From contig CAVXCV010000008.1 of assembly GCA_963760405.1 (NCBI GenBank), forward strand, positions 124,001-188,000: DNA of 64,000 nt. Reading direction: 5' to 3'. The first letter of the stretch is position 1, and every line of letters begins with the position of its first letter. Shown here piece after piece: positions 8,538 through 17,493 of this stretch. A program made the translations under genes and the position numbers. A model generated the notes under the pieces. It was not told the DNA's origin, made no database searches, and was given only the letters and a program-made list of their open reading frames with translations. This stretch comes from RYN-230 sp963760405 (GTDB taxonomy: Bacteria > Actinomycetota > Actinomycetes > Streptosporangiales > Streptosporangiaceae).

Positions 8538-8749
8538 GCCCCACGGTTCCTCACCCCGCCGGCCTCCGGTACCGGCGTCAAACCCCCCGGGCTAGCCAGC
8601 GTGCCAGAGTTGCCCGCCTGCCGCCACCCGGGCTACCGCATACAGGCCACCGGGTCGCAGGAGTTACCTCACGGCACGCCCGGATCAGCCCGGTCCGCGC
8701 CGCCCCGGCGACCGCCCCGCGACCCCGGCTCCGGCCAGTGGAAATTCAG

Positions 8750-8778
8750 GTGACAGTGGCTGATAGCGCAGCTAGCGT
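8750..8778 (+). promoter_or_regulatory. Sigma-A-type promoter for a leaderless ABC exporter operon
   Basis: GTGACA (8750-8755), an exact 17-bp spacer and TAGCGT (8773-8778) form a good -35/-10 pair. The -10 ends 7 nt before ATG 8786, so transcription would begin at the start codon. Confidence 0.55.
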
Positions 8779-8785
8779 CAGCCTA

Positions 8786-10621
8786 ATGCCCCCCCATCAA
8801 CCTGGCCCCCTGGCGCCTGCTCCCGCGGGGGGAACACCTATCGCGTCGCTCTGGCGGGTCCGTGGCTACCTGCGGCCGTACCGGTGGCAGCTCGCGCTCA
8901 TGCTGATCGCCGCGATCGCGGCCGTCGGCACCGAGATCGCCATCCCGTTGCTGACCAAATCCATGATCGACGGGGCGATCAGCCAGGACCGCCGCGGGCT
9001 GCTGCTGGCGATCGGTGCCGCAGCGGTCGGGCTCGGCATCGCCCAGGCGGGGCTGAACTGCCTCCGCCGCTGGGTCCAGGCCAACGCGGTGACCGGCATG
9101 GAGCGGTCGATGCGCGCCGACCTGTACGCCCACCTGCAGCGGCTGGACCCCGCCTTCCATGACAACTGGCAGTCCGGGCAGCTGCTGTCCCGGGCGACCA
9201 ACGACCTGTCGGCCGTGCGGAGGTTCGCTGGCTTCGGCACCATCTTCCTGATCACCAACACGATCACCTTCGTGGCCGTGCTGGCCCTGCTGATCCGGCT
9301 GAACTGGTGGCTCGGCCTGATCACCGGGACCGTCCTGCTGCCCGTCGTGGTGGTCGGCACCCGGTTCGAGCGCCAGTACCGGGTGCTCTCCCGGCGCGCC
9401 CAGGACCAGCAGGGCGACCTGGCCACCTACGTCGAGGAGGCCACCACCGGGATCCGCGTGCTCAAGGCGCTGGGCCGCAGCGGCGAGGCGGCCGCCCGGC
9501 ACGGTGCCCAGGCGGCCCAGGTGTACCAGACGCAGCTGCGCAAGGCCCGGCTGCGCAGCACGTTCTGGGCTGGCCTGGATCTCATCCCCAATGCTCTCGT
9601 AGGCCTGCTCCTCCTGCTCGGCGCGATAGCCACCGCCCGGCACGAGCTGACCCTGGGCGGCCTGGTGGCCTTCATCACGCTGACCCTGCAGCTGGTCTGG
9701 CCCATCCAGTCGATGGGCTACATCCTGGCCGGCGGCCAGGAGGCGGCGACCGCGGCGCAGCGGATCTTCGAGATCCTGGACACCCAGCCCGCCCTGCGCA
9801 GTCCCACCGCGGCCCGGCGCCGCTCCGGCACGGGCGCCGTGTCCCGGGCCAGGCGGCCGGGCGGCCCGTCCCGGCTGATCTTCGACCGGGTCGGGTTCTG
9901 CTACCCGGGTGCGGAGCATCCCGTGCTGCGCAACATCTCGCTGGCCGTGGAGCCAGGGCAGACCGTCGTGCTCACCGGCGCCACCGGATCCGGCAAGACC
10001 ACCCTGCTGCAGCTGGTCCCCCGGCTCGCCGACGCGACCTCCGGCTCGATCTTGCTGGACGGCACCGACGTGCGGCGGATCCCGCTGCCCGCGCTCCGGG
10101 CCCGGGTCGGGTGCGCATTCGAGGACCCCACCCTGTTCTCCGCCAGCGTGCGGGAGAACGTCAGTTACGGTGCGCCGGACGCTGATGAACAGGCCATCGA
10201 GGCGGCCCTGGCCATGGCCCAGGCCGGGTTCGTGCACGATCTGCCCTGGGGCCTGGACACCCGCATCGGTGAGCAGGGCATGGCCTTGTCCGGCGGTCAG
10301 CGGCAGCGGGTCGCGCTCGCCCGGGCCATCCTGGCCCGGCCGTCCCTGCTGATCCTGGACGACCCGCTGTCCGCGCTGGACGTGCACACCGAGGCCAGGG
10401 TGACCCGCGCACTGAGCGGGCTGCTGGCCGAGACCACCGCGCTGCTCGTGGCGCACCGCCCGTCCACGGTGCTGCTCGCGGACAAGGTCGCCCTGCTCCG
10501 GGACGGGTCCATCGCGGCCACCGGCACGCACGCGCACCTGCTGGCCACCCAGCCGCGGTACCGGGAACTGATGAGCGGGGCCCGCCAGCCGGACGCTGGC
10601 CAGCAGGAGGCAGCATCATGA
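8786..10621 (+). CDS. ABC exporter half-transporter, subunit A (degenerate catalytic site)
   Basis: Membrane-fused ABC transporter half of 611 aa. Residues about 25-320 form a six-helix exporter domain (ABC_membrane type). The ATPase follows: Walker A TGATGSGKTT near residue 400, signature LSGGQRQRVALARA near 505, Walker B LLILDDPLSALD near 528 and H-loop LVAHRPSTV near 560. The residue after the Walker B aspartate is Asp instead of the catalytic Glu, as in the non-catalytic half of heterodimeric exporters. Its stop overlaps the start of subunit B (ATGA). ATG 8786 is chosen over upstream codons because a promoter ends 7 nt before it. Substrate unknown; a drug or lipid is possible. Confidence 0.88.
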   Translation: MPPHQPGPLAPAPAGGTPIASLWRVRGYLRPYRWQLALMLIAAIAAVGTEIAIPLLTKSMIDGAISQDRRGLLLAIGAAAVGLGIAQAGLNCLRRWVQANAVTGMERSMRADLYAHLQRLDPAFHDNWQSGQLLSRATNDLSAVRRFAGFGTIFLITNTITFVAVLALLIRLNWWLGLITGTVLLPVVVVGTRFERQYRVLSRRAQDQQGDLATYVEEATTGIRVLKALGRSGEAAARHGAQAAQVYQTQLRKARLRSTFWAGLDLIPNALVGLLLLLGAIATARHELTLGGLVAFITLTLQLVWPIQSMGYILAGGQEAATAAQRIFEILDTQPALRSPTAARRRSGTGAVSRARRPGGPSRLIFDRVGFCYPGAEHPVLRNISLAVEPGQTVVLTGATGSGKTTLLQLVPRLADATSGSILLDGTDVRRIPLPALRARVGCAFEDPTLFSASVRENVSYGAPDADEQAIEAALAMAQAGFVHDLPWGLDTRIGEQGMALSGGQRQRVALARAILARPSLLILDDPLSALDVHTEARVTRALSGLLAETTALLVAHRPSTVLLADKVALLRDGSIAATGTHAHLLATQPRYRELMSGARQPDAGQQEAAS

Positions 10622-12444
10622 CCAGCGCTACCGCCTGGCGCGGGATCGCCGCCGAGGACGCCGACGAGATCACCTCCGGGCTCGCCGCGCTGCTCCGCCG
10701 GCGGTCCCGGCACCTGCTGACCAGCCTGCTCCGGCCGCACCGCGGGCGGGTGGCGCTGACCCTGCTGTTCACCGTGCTCACGAACCTGGCTGCGCTGGCC
10801 GGCCCGTGGCTGGTCGGCATCGCGATCGACCGGGGAATCCCGCCGCTGCTGCACGGCGGCAACGCGGTACCGCTGGCGGCGGCGGTGGCAGGCTTCGCGG
10901 CCGCGGTGGCCGTGCAGGCCGTGTCGGGCCGGGCCTACATCTATTCCATGGGCCAGCTCGGCGAGGCGGTGGTGCTGGACCTGCGGGGCCGGGTCTTCTG
11001 GCACTTCCAGCAGCTCCCGGTGGCCTTTCACGAGCGCTATACCTCGGGCCGGGTCATCTCCCGGCAGGTGTCCGACGTCGATTCCATCGCCGACCTGTTC
11101 GACGACGGCCTGGATTCCCTGGTGTCCGCGGTGTTCTCGCTGGTCGGGGTGGGTGCCGGGATGCTGCTGCTGGACTGGCCGCTGGCCCTGGTGGTGCTGG
11201 CCGGGTTCGGCCCGCTGGTCTGGCTCACCATCTGGTTCCGGCGCGAGTCGGCCATGGCCTACCGCCGCAGCCGGGAGACGATAGCACAGGTCATCGTGCA
11301 TTTCGTGGAGACCTTCGGCGGGATCCGCGCGGTGCAGGCGTTCCGCCGGGAACAGCGGAACAACGACATCTTCGCCAGCTTCAACGCGCAGTACGCGGTG
11401 GCCAGCCTGCGCTCGTCCCGGCTGCTGGCGGTGTACTCGCCCGCCATCACCCTGGTCGGCAATGTGGCTACCGGCGCGGTGCTGTGCTACGGCGGGCTGC
11501 GGGTCATGGACGGCGACATCAAGGTCGGCGTGCTCACCACGTTCCTGCTGTACCTGGGCCGGTTCTTCGACCCGCTGCAGGACCTGTCCCAGTTCTACAA
11601 CTCCTTCCAGTCCGCGGCGGCGGCCCTGGAGAAGATCTCCGGGGTACTGGACGAGCAGCCAGCGGTGCCCGAGCCAGCGCAGCCGGTACCGCTGCCCGCG
11701 CGCCACGGGGCCGGCCGGAGGGTGCGGTTCGAGGCGGTGCGGTTCGGCTACCGGGACGCCGTGGTGCTGCCGGAGCTGGAACTCACCGTCCCGTCCGGGC
11801 AGACTGTGGCCCTGGTCGGGGCGACGGGCGCGGGCAAGACCACCATCGCCCGGCTGCTGGCCCGGGTCTACGACCCAGACCAGGGCCGGGTCCTGCTCGA
11901 CGGCGTTGACCTGCGCTCGCTCACCGACCAGGCGCTCCGCCGCGAGGTGGTCCTGGTCACCCAGGAGAACTTCCTGTTCACCGGGTCCGTGGCGGACAAC
12001 ATCCAGCTCGGCGACCCGGCGGCGGACCGGGCCGAGATCGAGGCAGCCGCCCGGGCCATCGGCGCGGACCGTTTCATCGAGGAGCTTCCGGGCGGCTACG
12101 ACGCCGAGGTCGGCAAGCGCGGCGGCCGGCTGTCCGCCGGGCAGCGGCAGCTGATCTCGTTCGCCCGCGCTTTCCTGGCCGCCCCGGCCGTGCTGGTGCT
12201 GGACGAGGCCACCTCGCTGCTGGACATCCCCAGCGAGCGGATGGTGCAGGCGGCGCTGCGCACCATCCTGGCCGGGCGGACCGCGCTGATCATCGCCCAC
12301 CGGCTGTCCACCGTGGAGATCGCCGACCGGGTGCTGGTGCTCAGCGGGGGGCGGATCGCCGAGGACGGCGCGCCCGAGCGGCTGCTGGCCGGCGACGGCG
12401 CCTACTCCGCGCTGCACGCGGACTGGCGGGCGAGCCTCGCCTAG
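10618..12444 (+). CDS. ABC exporter half-transporter, subunit B (catalytic site intact)
   Basis: Partner half-transporter of 608 aa, overlapping subunit A by ATGA. The membrane domain covers residues about 35-335. The ATPase has Walker A VGATGAGKTT near 402, a deviant signature LSAGQRQLISFARA near 503, a canonical Walker B VLVLDEATSLLD with the catalytic Glu near 530, and H-loop IIAHRLSTV near 562. Together the pair makes one consensus and one degenerate ATP site, the known asymmetry of heterodimeric exporters such as TM287/288. Substrate is not evident from the neighbours. No clear terminator follows in the 204-bp gap (12445-12648), which holds only GC-rich sequence. Confidence 0.88.
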   Translation: MTSATAWRGIAAEDADEITSGLAALLRRRSRHLLTSLLRPHRGRVALTLLFTVLTNLAALAGPWLVGIAIDRGIPPLLHGGNAVPLAAAVAGFAAAVAVQAVSGRAYIYSMGQLGEAVVLDLRGRVFWHFQQLPVAFHERYTSGRVISRQVSDVDSIADLFDDGLDSLVSAVFSLVGVGAGMLLLDWPLALVVLAGFGPLVWLTIWFRRESAMAYRRSRETIAQVIVHFVETFGGIRAVQAFRREQRNNDIFASFNAQYAVASLRSSRLLAVYSPAITLVGNVATGAVLCYGGLRVMDGDIKVGVLTTFLLYLGRFFDPLQDLSQFYNSFQSAAAALEKISGVLDEQPAVPEPAQPVPLPARHGAGRRVRFEAVRFGYRDAVVLPELELTVPSGQTVALVGATGAGKTTIARLLARVYDPDQGRVLLDGVDLRSLTDQALRREVVLVTQENFLFTGSVADNIQLGDPAADRAEIEAAARAIGADRFIEELPGGYDAEVGKRGGRLSAGQRQLISFARAFLAAPAVLVLDEATSLLDIPSERMVQAALRTILAGRTALIIAHRLSTVEIADRVLVLSGGRIAEDGAPERLLAGDGAYSALHADWRASLA

Positions 12445-12648
12445 CGCTCCGTCAGCTAGCGAGCCGGATCTGGGTCCGCGTGCGATGACCGCCAGCGTCC
12501 GGCAGCGGCGCGCACACGAACCACAGCGCTGCGGCCTCGGGCCGACCGCCTGCGGCGATCCGCTAGGCTCGCGGTTGTTCCGGAGGTGGCCGGCCCGAGG
12601 CCGCCGGATCGCAGCGCCGCCTGATCCAGCGTGATGTAGGAGCACACC

Positions 12649-13074
12649 GTGAGAGCGAGAAGCAAGCCGGTCAGCGCCGAGGCTCAGCAGAAATACCAGG
12701 CTGACCAGGAACTCGCGGCCACATTCGACGACCTGCTCAGCCAGGCGCAAACCGCGGAGCAGGAACTGCGGGCCGCGGAGGCGGCGCGCGCCGCGGCCGA
12801 GCGGTACAGGCTGGCCAGGAAGCTGGATGCGGCGCTCACCGAGGCGATGCGGGCCGCCTACGCCACCGAGCGGGCCGCGATCGGGCCGCGTGGCTATGAC
12901 GACTGGATCTACCGCCGCAAGGCCAAGGCTACGTCAGCGGTCCGGCTATGGACCGCCGAGGCCGAGCGGCTGCTCACCCTGCGGGAGAGCCACCGGCTGA
13001 CCGGCATCCCGCGGGCCCCGGTGGTCCTGGCCGTCGAGAAGGAGCACGCCGCGGCTTCACTGCTGGCCCATTGA
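12649..13074 (+). CDS. Small Ala/Arg/Glu-rich helical protein of unknown function
   Basis: 141-aa protein starting at GTG 12649 with an AGGAG 8-12 nt upstream. I do not recognise the family. Residues about 10-70 are rich in Ala, Glu, Gln and Arg with heptad-like spacing (AEQELRAAEAARAAAERYRLA), predicting a long helix or coiled coil. There is no signal peptide, membrane segment or cysteine. A second helical part around residues 95-115 contains KAKATSAVRLWTAEAERLL. It stands alone between the ABC exporter and the DUF5999 gene, on the same strand as both. Confidence 0.6.
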   Translation: MRARSKPVSAEAQQKYQADQELAATFDDLLSQAQTAEQELRAAEAARAAAERYRLARKLDAALTEAMRAAYATERAAIGPRGYDDWIYRRKAKATSAVRLWTAEAERLLTLRESHRLTGIPRAPVVLAVEKEHAAASLLAH

Positions 13075-13231
13075 GCTGGGCCGGGCCTGCGCCGCGGTGG
13101 AGCACGCCCGGGCGGGCTGGCCCGGCCGGGCCATGGGCCGGTGAACCTCCTGGCTACCAGTAACTAAGAGTGACTAAATAAATCGTTAAAACGGGCGTGG
13201 CGGCGTGTTTTGGCGGCGCGACACACTAGCA

Positions 13232-13247
13232 TGTGATCAACACCACA
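13232..13247. promoter_or_regulatory. CRP-like palindrome upstream of the DUF5999 gene
   Basis: TGTGA-tcaaca-CCACA matches the TGTGA-N6-TCACA dyad of CRP/Crp-like regulators with one mismatch. It sits in an unusually AT-rich gap (13075-13318) about 72 bp before the DUF5999 start codon. Single occurrence; chance is possible. Confidence 0.3.
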
Positions 13248-13318
13248 GCCAGACCCTGCATAGTGAGACCTTGAGCCAGCAGAAGCTAACCCACTCAGAT
13301 ATTGACCAGGAGGCACGT

Positions 13319-13567
13319 ATGTGCCCGCACACGCCGCCGTGTCCAGAGGCGCGAGCATTGGACCGTGAGGCGGCCCGGACCGTAGTCAGCCACCCCGAGC
13401 AGGGCTGGAGCCTGCTCTGCAACGGCATCGTTGTGTTCGAGGACACCGGGGAACTGCTTCCCGGCGGGGGGACGATAGCGCCGCACAGGCCCACAGATGT
13501 GAGCGCACACCCGGGCATCATCCCGGCCGCCGGGGAGCCCGTCCAGGCCGCGGATCCCGCCGCCTAG
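13319..13567 (+). CDS. DUF5999 family protein
   Basis: 82-aa protein of a family common in Streptomyces and relatives, function unknown. It begins MCPHTPPCP, carries the block DREAARTVVSHPEQGWSLLC near residue 17, then NGIVVFEDTGELLPGG and APHRP, all family hallmarks. Cysteines at residues 2, 8 and about 37 with nearby histidines could bind metal. The start is fixed by AGGAGG 7 nt before ATG 13319. It ends 4 bp into the convergent hydrolase gene. The AT-rich upstream region suggests its own promoter. Confidence 0.8.
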   Translation: MCPHTPPCPEARALDREAARTVVSHPEQGWSLLCNGIVVFEDTGELLPGGGTIAPHRPTDVSAHPGIIPAAGEPVQAADPAA

Positions 13568-14184
13568 CCGCCCGCGAGACCGGGCAGGCCGCGCAGCCAC
13601 GATCCGGCGGCCCGGCCGACTTCCCCCGGGTCCTGGGACAGGGCATGCGCCTCCCCGTCCAGGACCACGACCCGCGTGGCGTCCGCGCCGTCCGGCACCC
13701 CGAACGGATCGCGGCTCCCGTTGATGACCAGCACGTCAGTCCCGGCCCCGCGCAACTCCCCTGCCCGCGACCGTTCCGGCCGCCCCGGCGGGTGCAGCGG
13801 GAAGGCCAGGGCGAGCACCGCCCGCGCCCCGGCCGCCCGGGCCGTCCGGCAGGCGACCCGTGCGCCGTTACTGCGGCCGCCCTGCACGAGCGGGATCCCG
13901 GCTCCGGCCAGCTCCCGCAGCGCGGTCACGATCTCCAGCCAGGCCGCGTCCTGCCGGGCCGCGGAACCGGGCGCCGGCCGCCCCTTCACCCGGTACGGCT
14001 GGGTGACCAGGGCCGTCCGCGCGCCGAGGCCGAGCGCCGCATCCCGCACCGCGATCAGGTCAGCGGAATCCGGTCCCCGGCCCGCGCCGTGCGTCAGCAC
14101 CAGCAGGAACGCCGGGACCGGGTGCCCCTCCCCCGGCCCGGCCATCTCGGCCAGGGCCGGCCCGTCCCCCGTCATGATCTCCAC
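13564..14184 (-). CDS. Alpha/beta hydrolase, KANL3/Tex30-like family
   Basis: 206-aa soluble hydrolase. The opening LLVLTHGAGRG near residue 28 is the oxyanion-loop strand, the nucleophile elbow is GGRSNGARVA near 103 (G-x-S-x-G), the acid candidate lies in INGSRDPFG near 155, and the histidine in GEAHAL near 178. Order and length match the small dienelactone-hydrolase-like proteins annotated KANL3/Tex30. Natural substrate unknown. ATG 14184 or 14175 could be the start. The gene converges on DUF5999 with a 4-bp overlap of stops. Confidence 0.75.
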   Translation of the reverse strand: MEIMTGDGPALAEMAGPGEGHPVPAFLLVLTHGAGRGPDSADLIAVRDAALGLGARTALVTQPYRVKGRPAPGSAARQDAAWLEIVTALRELAGAGIPLVQGGRSNGARVACRTARAAGARAVLALAFPLHPPGRPERSRAGELRGAGTDVLVINGSRDPFGVPDGADATRVVVLDGEAHALSQDPGEVGRAAGSWLRGLPGLAGG

Positions 14185-14289
14185 GCGGCGAATCGTACGC
14201 GGCCGCGGACCGATCAGCGCGGCGCAAGCTGGGTCACCCGGTAGTCGTTGCGGGCCGAGTTCTTATCACGAGTTCCCTACCGACATTCC

Positions 14290-14350
14290 GGGGCAAATCA
14301 CCCGTGATCATGACTGGCTCGTGAAAAGTGCCGCAGATCATGATCATTGT
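14290..14350. repeat. Intergenic palindrome cluster (TGATCA / GATCATGATC)
   Basis: The 210-bp gap between the hydrolase and uvrA contains TGATCATGA around 14305 and the 10-bp palindrome GATCATGATC at 14336-14345, separated by a segment reading gtgaaaagtgccg. The arrangement looks like a dispersed intergenic palindromic element or a double operator. Nothing else is visible in the gap. Confidence 0.35.
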
Positions 14351-14394
14351 GACCAGTGGAGCCAGGCGTTCGGGGGTCCAGCCCAGGAGCGGGG

Positions 14395-17265
14395 TCAGGC
14401 GTCCAGGAGCTTCTTGAGGTACTGGCCGGTGTGGCTGTCCTCGACCTGGGCGATCTCCTCCGGGGTGCCGGCGGCGATGATGTAGCCGCCCCGGGAGCCG
14501 CCGTCCGGGCCAAGGTCGATGACCCAGTCGGCGGTCTTGATCACGTCCAGGTTGTGCTCGATGACGATCACCGTGTTGCCGCCGTCGACCAGGCGGCCGA
14601 GCACGCCGAGCAGCTTGCGGATGTCCTCGAAGTGCAGCCCGGTGGTCGGCTCGTCCAGCACGTAGATGGTCCGGCCGGTGGACCGGCGCTGCAGCTCGGA
14701 GGCGAGCTTGACCCGCTGCGCCTCGCCGCCGGACAGGGTGGGCGCGGGCTGGCCCAGCCGGACGTAGCCCAGGCCCACGTCGGTCAGGGTCTTCAGGTGC
14801 CGGTGGATCGCGGGCACCGGCTCGAAAAACTCCGCGGCCTCCTCGATCGGCATGTCCAGCACCTCGGCGATGGTCTTGCCCTTGTAGTGCACGCCGAGCG
14901 TGTCAGTGTTGTACCGGGCGCCGTGGCACACCTCACACGGCACGTACACGTCGGGCAGGAACTGCATCTCGATCTTGATCGTGCCATCGCCGGAGCAGGC
15001 CTCACAGCGGCCGCCCTTGACGTTGAAGGAGAACCGGCCAGGCAGGTAGCCGCGCACCTTGGCCTCGGTGGTCTGCGAGAACAGCCGCCGGATGTGGTCG
15101 AATACCCCGGTGTAGGTGGCCGGGTTGGACCGTGGGGTCCGGCCGATCGGCCCCTGGTCCACGTGCACCACCTTGTCCAGCTGGTTCATGCCGGTGACCC
15201 GCACGTGCCGGCCCGGCACCGTGCGCGCCCCGTGCAGCTCCCGGGCCAGCGCGTTGTACAGGATGTCGTTGACCAGCGTGGACTTCCCGGACCCGGACAC
15301 CCCGGTCACCGCGATGAAGCAGCCCAGCGGGAACGCCACGTCCACGTTCTTCAGGTTGTGCTCACTGGCCCCCTTGACCATGACCTCACGCGACCTGGAC
15401 CGCTTGCGCCGCACCGCGGGCCGCTCGATCGCCTGCCGCCCGGTCAGGTAGGCCCCGGTCAGCGAGTCCGGGCTGGCCAGTAGCTCCGGCACCGGCCCGG
15501 ACACCACCACGCTGCCGCCGTGCTCGCCCGCGCCCGGACCGATGTCCACCACCCAGTCCGCGGCCCGGATGGTGTCCTCGTCGTGCTCCACCACGATCAG
15601 CGTGTTGCCCAGGTCGCGCAGCCGGATCAGGGTCTCCAGCAGCCGGTGGTTGTCCCGCTGGTGCAGCCCGATCGACGGCTCGTCCAGCACGTACAGCACC
15701 CCGACCAGCCCGGACCCGATCTGGGTGGCCAGCCGGATGCGCTGCGCCTCACCGCCGGCCAGGGTGGCGGACGCGCGGTCCAGCGACAGGTAGTCCAGGC
15801 CCACGTCCAGCAGGAAGCCCAGCCGCGCGTTGACCTCCTTGAGGATCCGCCCGGCGATCTGGTTGTCCCGGTCGGACAGCTCCAGGCTGAGCAGCCGCTT
15901 GGCCAGCTCACCGATGGGCAGCGCGCAGTAGTCCGCGATCGACCGGCCGTCCACCGTCACCGCGAGGGAGATCGGCTTGAGCCGGCTGCCCTGGCAGGAC
16001 GGGCAGGGTACCTCGCGCATGAACCCGGCGTACCGCTCCCGGCTGGAGTCGCTCTCCGCTTCCGCGTGCCGCCGCTCGATGTACGGGATGGCCCCCTCGA
16101 ACGAGGTGTAGTACGACCGCTCCCGGTTGTACCGGTTCTTGTACCGGACGTGCACCTGCTTGTCGTAGCCGTGCAGCAGGGCCTTCCGGGCCGCGGCGGG
16201 CAGCCGGGACCAGGGCGTGTCCACGCTGAACCCCATGCCCGCGCCGAGTGCCTCGAGCAGCCGCAGGAAGTAGTCGCTGACGTGCCCGCCGCTCCACGGC
16301 CCGATCGCGCCCTCGGCCAGGGACTTGTCCGGGTCCGGTACGACCAGCTCCGGGTCCACCTCCAGCCGGGTGCCCAGCCCGGTGCACTCCGGGCAGGCGC
16401 CCCAGGGTGAGTTGAACGAGAACGACCGCGGCTCCAGCTCCTCGAACGACAGGTCGTCGTACAGGCAGGCGAGATGCTCGGAGAACATCCGCTCCCGGTG
16501 CGGGTCGGTCTCGGGCAGGTCCACGAAGTCCAGCAGCACCACCCCACCGGACAGCCCGAGCGCGGTCTCCACCGAGTCGGTCAGCCGCCGCCGGGCGTCG
16601 GCCCGGACGGCCAGCCGGTCCACCACCACCTCGATCGTGTGCTTCTCCTGCTTCTTCAGCGCGGGCAGCGACCCGGCTTCCCCGGCGATGCTGTCCAGCC
16701 GGATGACCGTGCCATCCACCCGGGCCCGTGAGTACCCCTTGATCTGCAGCTCGCGGAGCAGTTCGGTGTACTCCCCCTTGCGGCCGCGGACGACCGGGGC
16801 CAGCACCTGGAACCTGGCTCCCTCGTCGAGTTCCAGCACCCGGTCCACGATCTGCTGCGGGGCCTGCCGGGCGATCGGCCGCCCGCAGATCGGGCAGTGC
16901 GGCTTGCCCACCCGGGCGTACAGCAGCCGCAGGTAGTCGTAGACCTCGGTGATGGTGCCCACGGTGGACCGCGGGTTCCGGCTGGCCGCCTTCTGGTCGA
17001 TCGACACGGCCGGGGACAGCCCGTCGATGAAGTCCACGTCGGGCTTGTCCATCTGGCCCAGGAACTGCCGAGCGTACGCGGACAGCGACTCCACGTACCG
17101 CCGCTGGCCCTCCGCGAAGATGGTGTCAAAGGCCAGGCTGGACTTGCCCGACCCGGACAACCCGGTGAACACGATCAGCGCGTCCCGGGGCAGGTCCAGG
17201 GACACGTCCTTCAGGTTGTGCTCACGCGCGCCGCGTACGACGAGACGATCAGCCACTGCGCTCAT
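14395..17265 (-). CDS. uvrA: Excinuclease ABC subunit A
   Basis: DNA-damage recognition ATPase of nucleotide excision repair, 956 aa, full length. Two ABC modules are present: Walker A GLSGSGKSS near residue 35 and GVSGSGKST near 655, and signature LAGGEAQR near 495 and LSGGEAQR near 838. Zinc-binding Cys pairs occur in CPICGRP, CPECTGLG, CPSCQGSR, CEACSGDG and CEVCHGAR. ATG 17265 lies downstream of a damage-type promoter at 17314-17336. No uvrB or uvrC is adjacent. It acts in the cytoplasm with UvrB on distorted DNA. Confidence 0.98.
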   Translation of the reverse strand: MSAVADRLVVRGAREHNLKDVSLDLPRDALIVFTGLSGSGKSSLAFDTIFAEGQRRYVESLSAYARQFLGQMDKPDVDFIDGLSPAVSIDQKAASRNPRSTVGTITEVYDYLRLLYARVGKPHCPICGRPIARQAPQQIVDRVLELDEGARFQVLAPVVRGRKGEYTELLRELQIKGYSRARVDGTVIRLDSIAGEAGSLPALKKQEKHTIEVVVDRLAVRADARRRLTDSVETALGLSGGVVLLDFVDLPETDPHRERMFSEHLACLYDDLSFEELEPRSFSFNSPWGACPECTGLGTRLEVDPELVVPDPDKSLAEGAIGPWSGGHVSDYFLRLLEALGAGMGFSVDTPWSRLPAAARKALLHGYDKQVHVRYKNRYNRERSYYTSFEGAIPYIERRHAEAESDSSRERYAGFMREVPCPSCQGSRLKPISLAVTVDGRSIADYCALPIGELAKRLLSLELSDRDNQIAGRILKEVNARLGFLLDVGLDYLSLDRASATLAGGEAQRIRLATQIGSGLVGVLYVLDEPSIGLHQRDNHRLLETLIRLRDLGNTLIVVEHDEDTIRAADWVVDIGPGAGEHGGSVVVSGPVPELLASPDSLTGAYLTGRQAIERPAVRRKRSRSREVMVKGASEHNLKNVDVAFPLGCFIAVTGVSGSGKSTLVNDILYNALARELHGARTVPGRHVRVTGMNQLDKVVHVDQGPIGRTPRSNPATYTGVFDHIRRLFSQTTEAKVRGYLPGRFSFNVKGGRCEACSGDGTIKIEMQFLPDVYVPCEVCHGARYNTDTLGVHYKGKTIAEVLDMPIEEAAEFFEPVPAIHRHLKTLTDVGLGYVRLGQPAPTLSGGEAQRVKLASELQRRSTGRTIYVLDEPTTGLHFEDIRKLLGVLGRLVDGGNTVIVIEHNLDVIKTADWVIDLGPDGGSRGGYIIAAGTPEEIAQVEDSHTGQYLKKLLDA

Positions 17266-17313
17266 TTCTCCGGGTCACGATGGGAGGCCCCACGGCCGAC
17301 AAGGGTCCACGGC

Positions 17314-17336
17314 ATGCTATTCGGAGGCACTGACAA
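17314..17336 (-). promoter_or_regulatory. RecA-NDp / PafBC-type DNA-damage promoter of uvrA
   Basis: On the minus strand TTGTCAGTG (17336-17328), exactly 8 bp, then TAGCAT (17319-17314) match the mycobacterial consensus TTGTCRGTG-N8-TAnnnT at every fixed position. The predicted start near 17307 leaves a leader of about 42 nt. No LexA-type SOS box was seen. The rest of the 17266-17493 gap shows nothing further. Confidence 0.8.
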
Positions 17337-17493
17337 AACACCGATCCGGCGGCCAGGCTTCCCTGCCTGCGCACCGCGCGTGGTCCGTCCAGCCGGGTGA
17401 CTGGCCCCCGCCTGCTCCCAGAGTGCCATCCCATGCGGGAAGATGACCCGGAAGAGTGGCAAAGGAGCCCGGCTTTTAGGAGCATGCCCCGCA

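Noticed and set aside
10297..12750. 817-codon open frame on the minus strand opposite the second ABC half-transporter
   Set aside because: It is the antisense of a clearly conserved ABC exporter; its Arg/Gly/Pro/Gln-rich composition is what high-GC codon bias gives in this frame.
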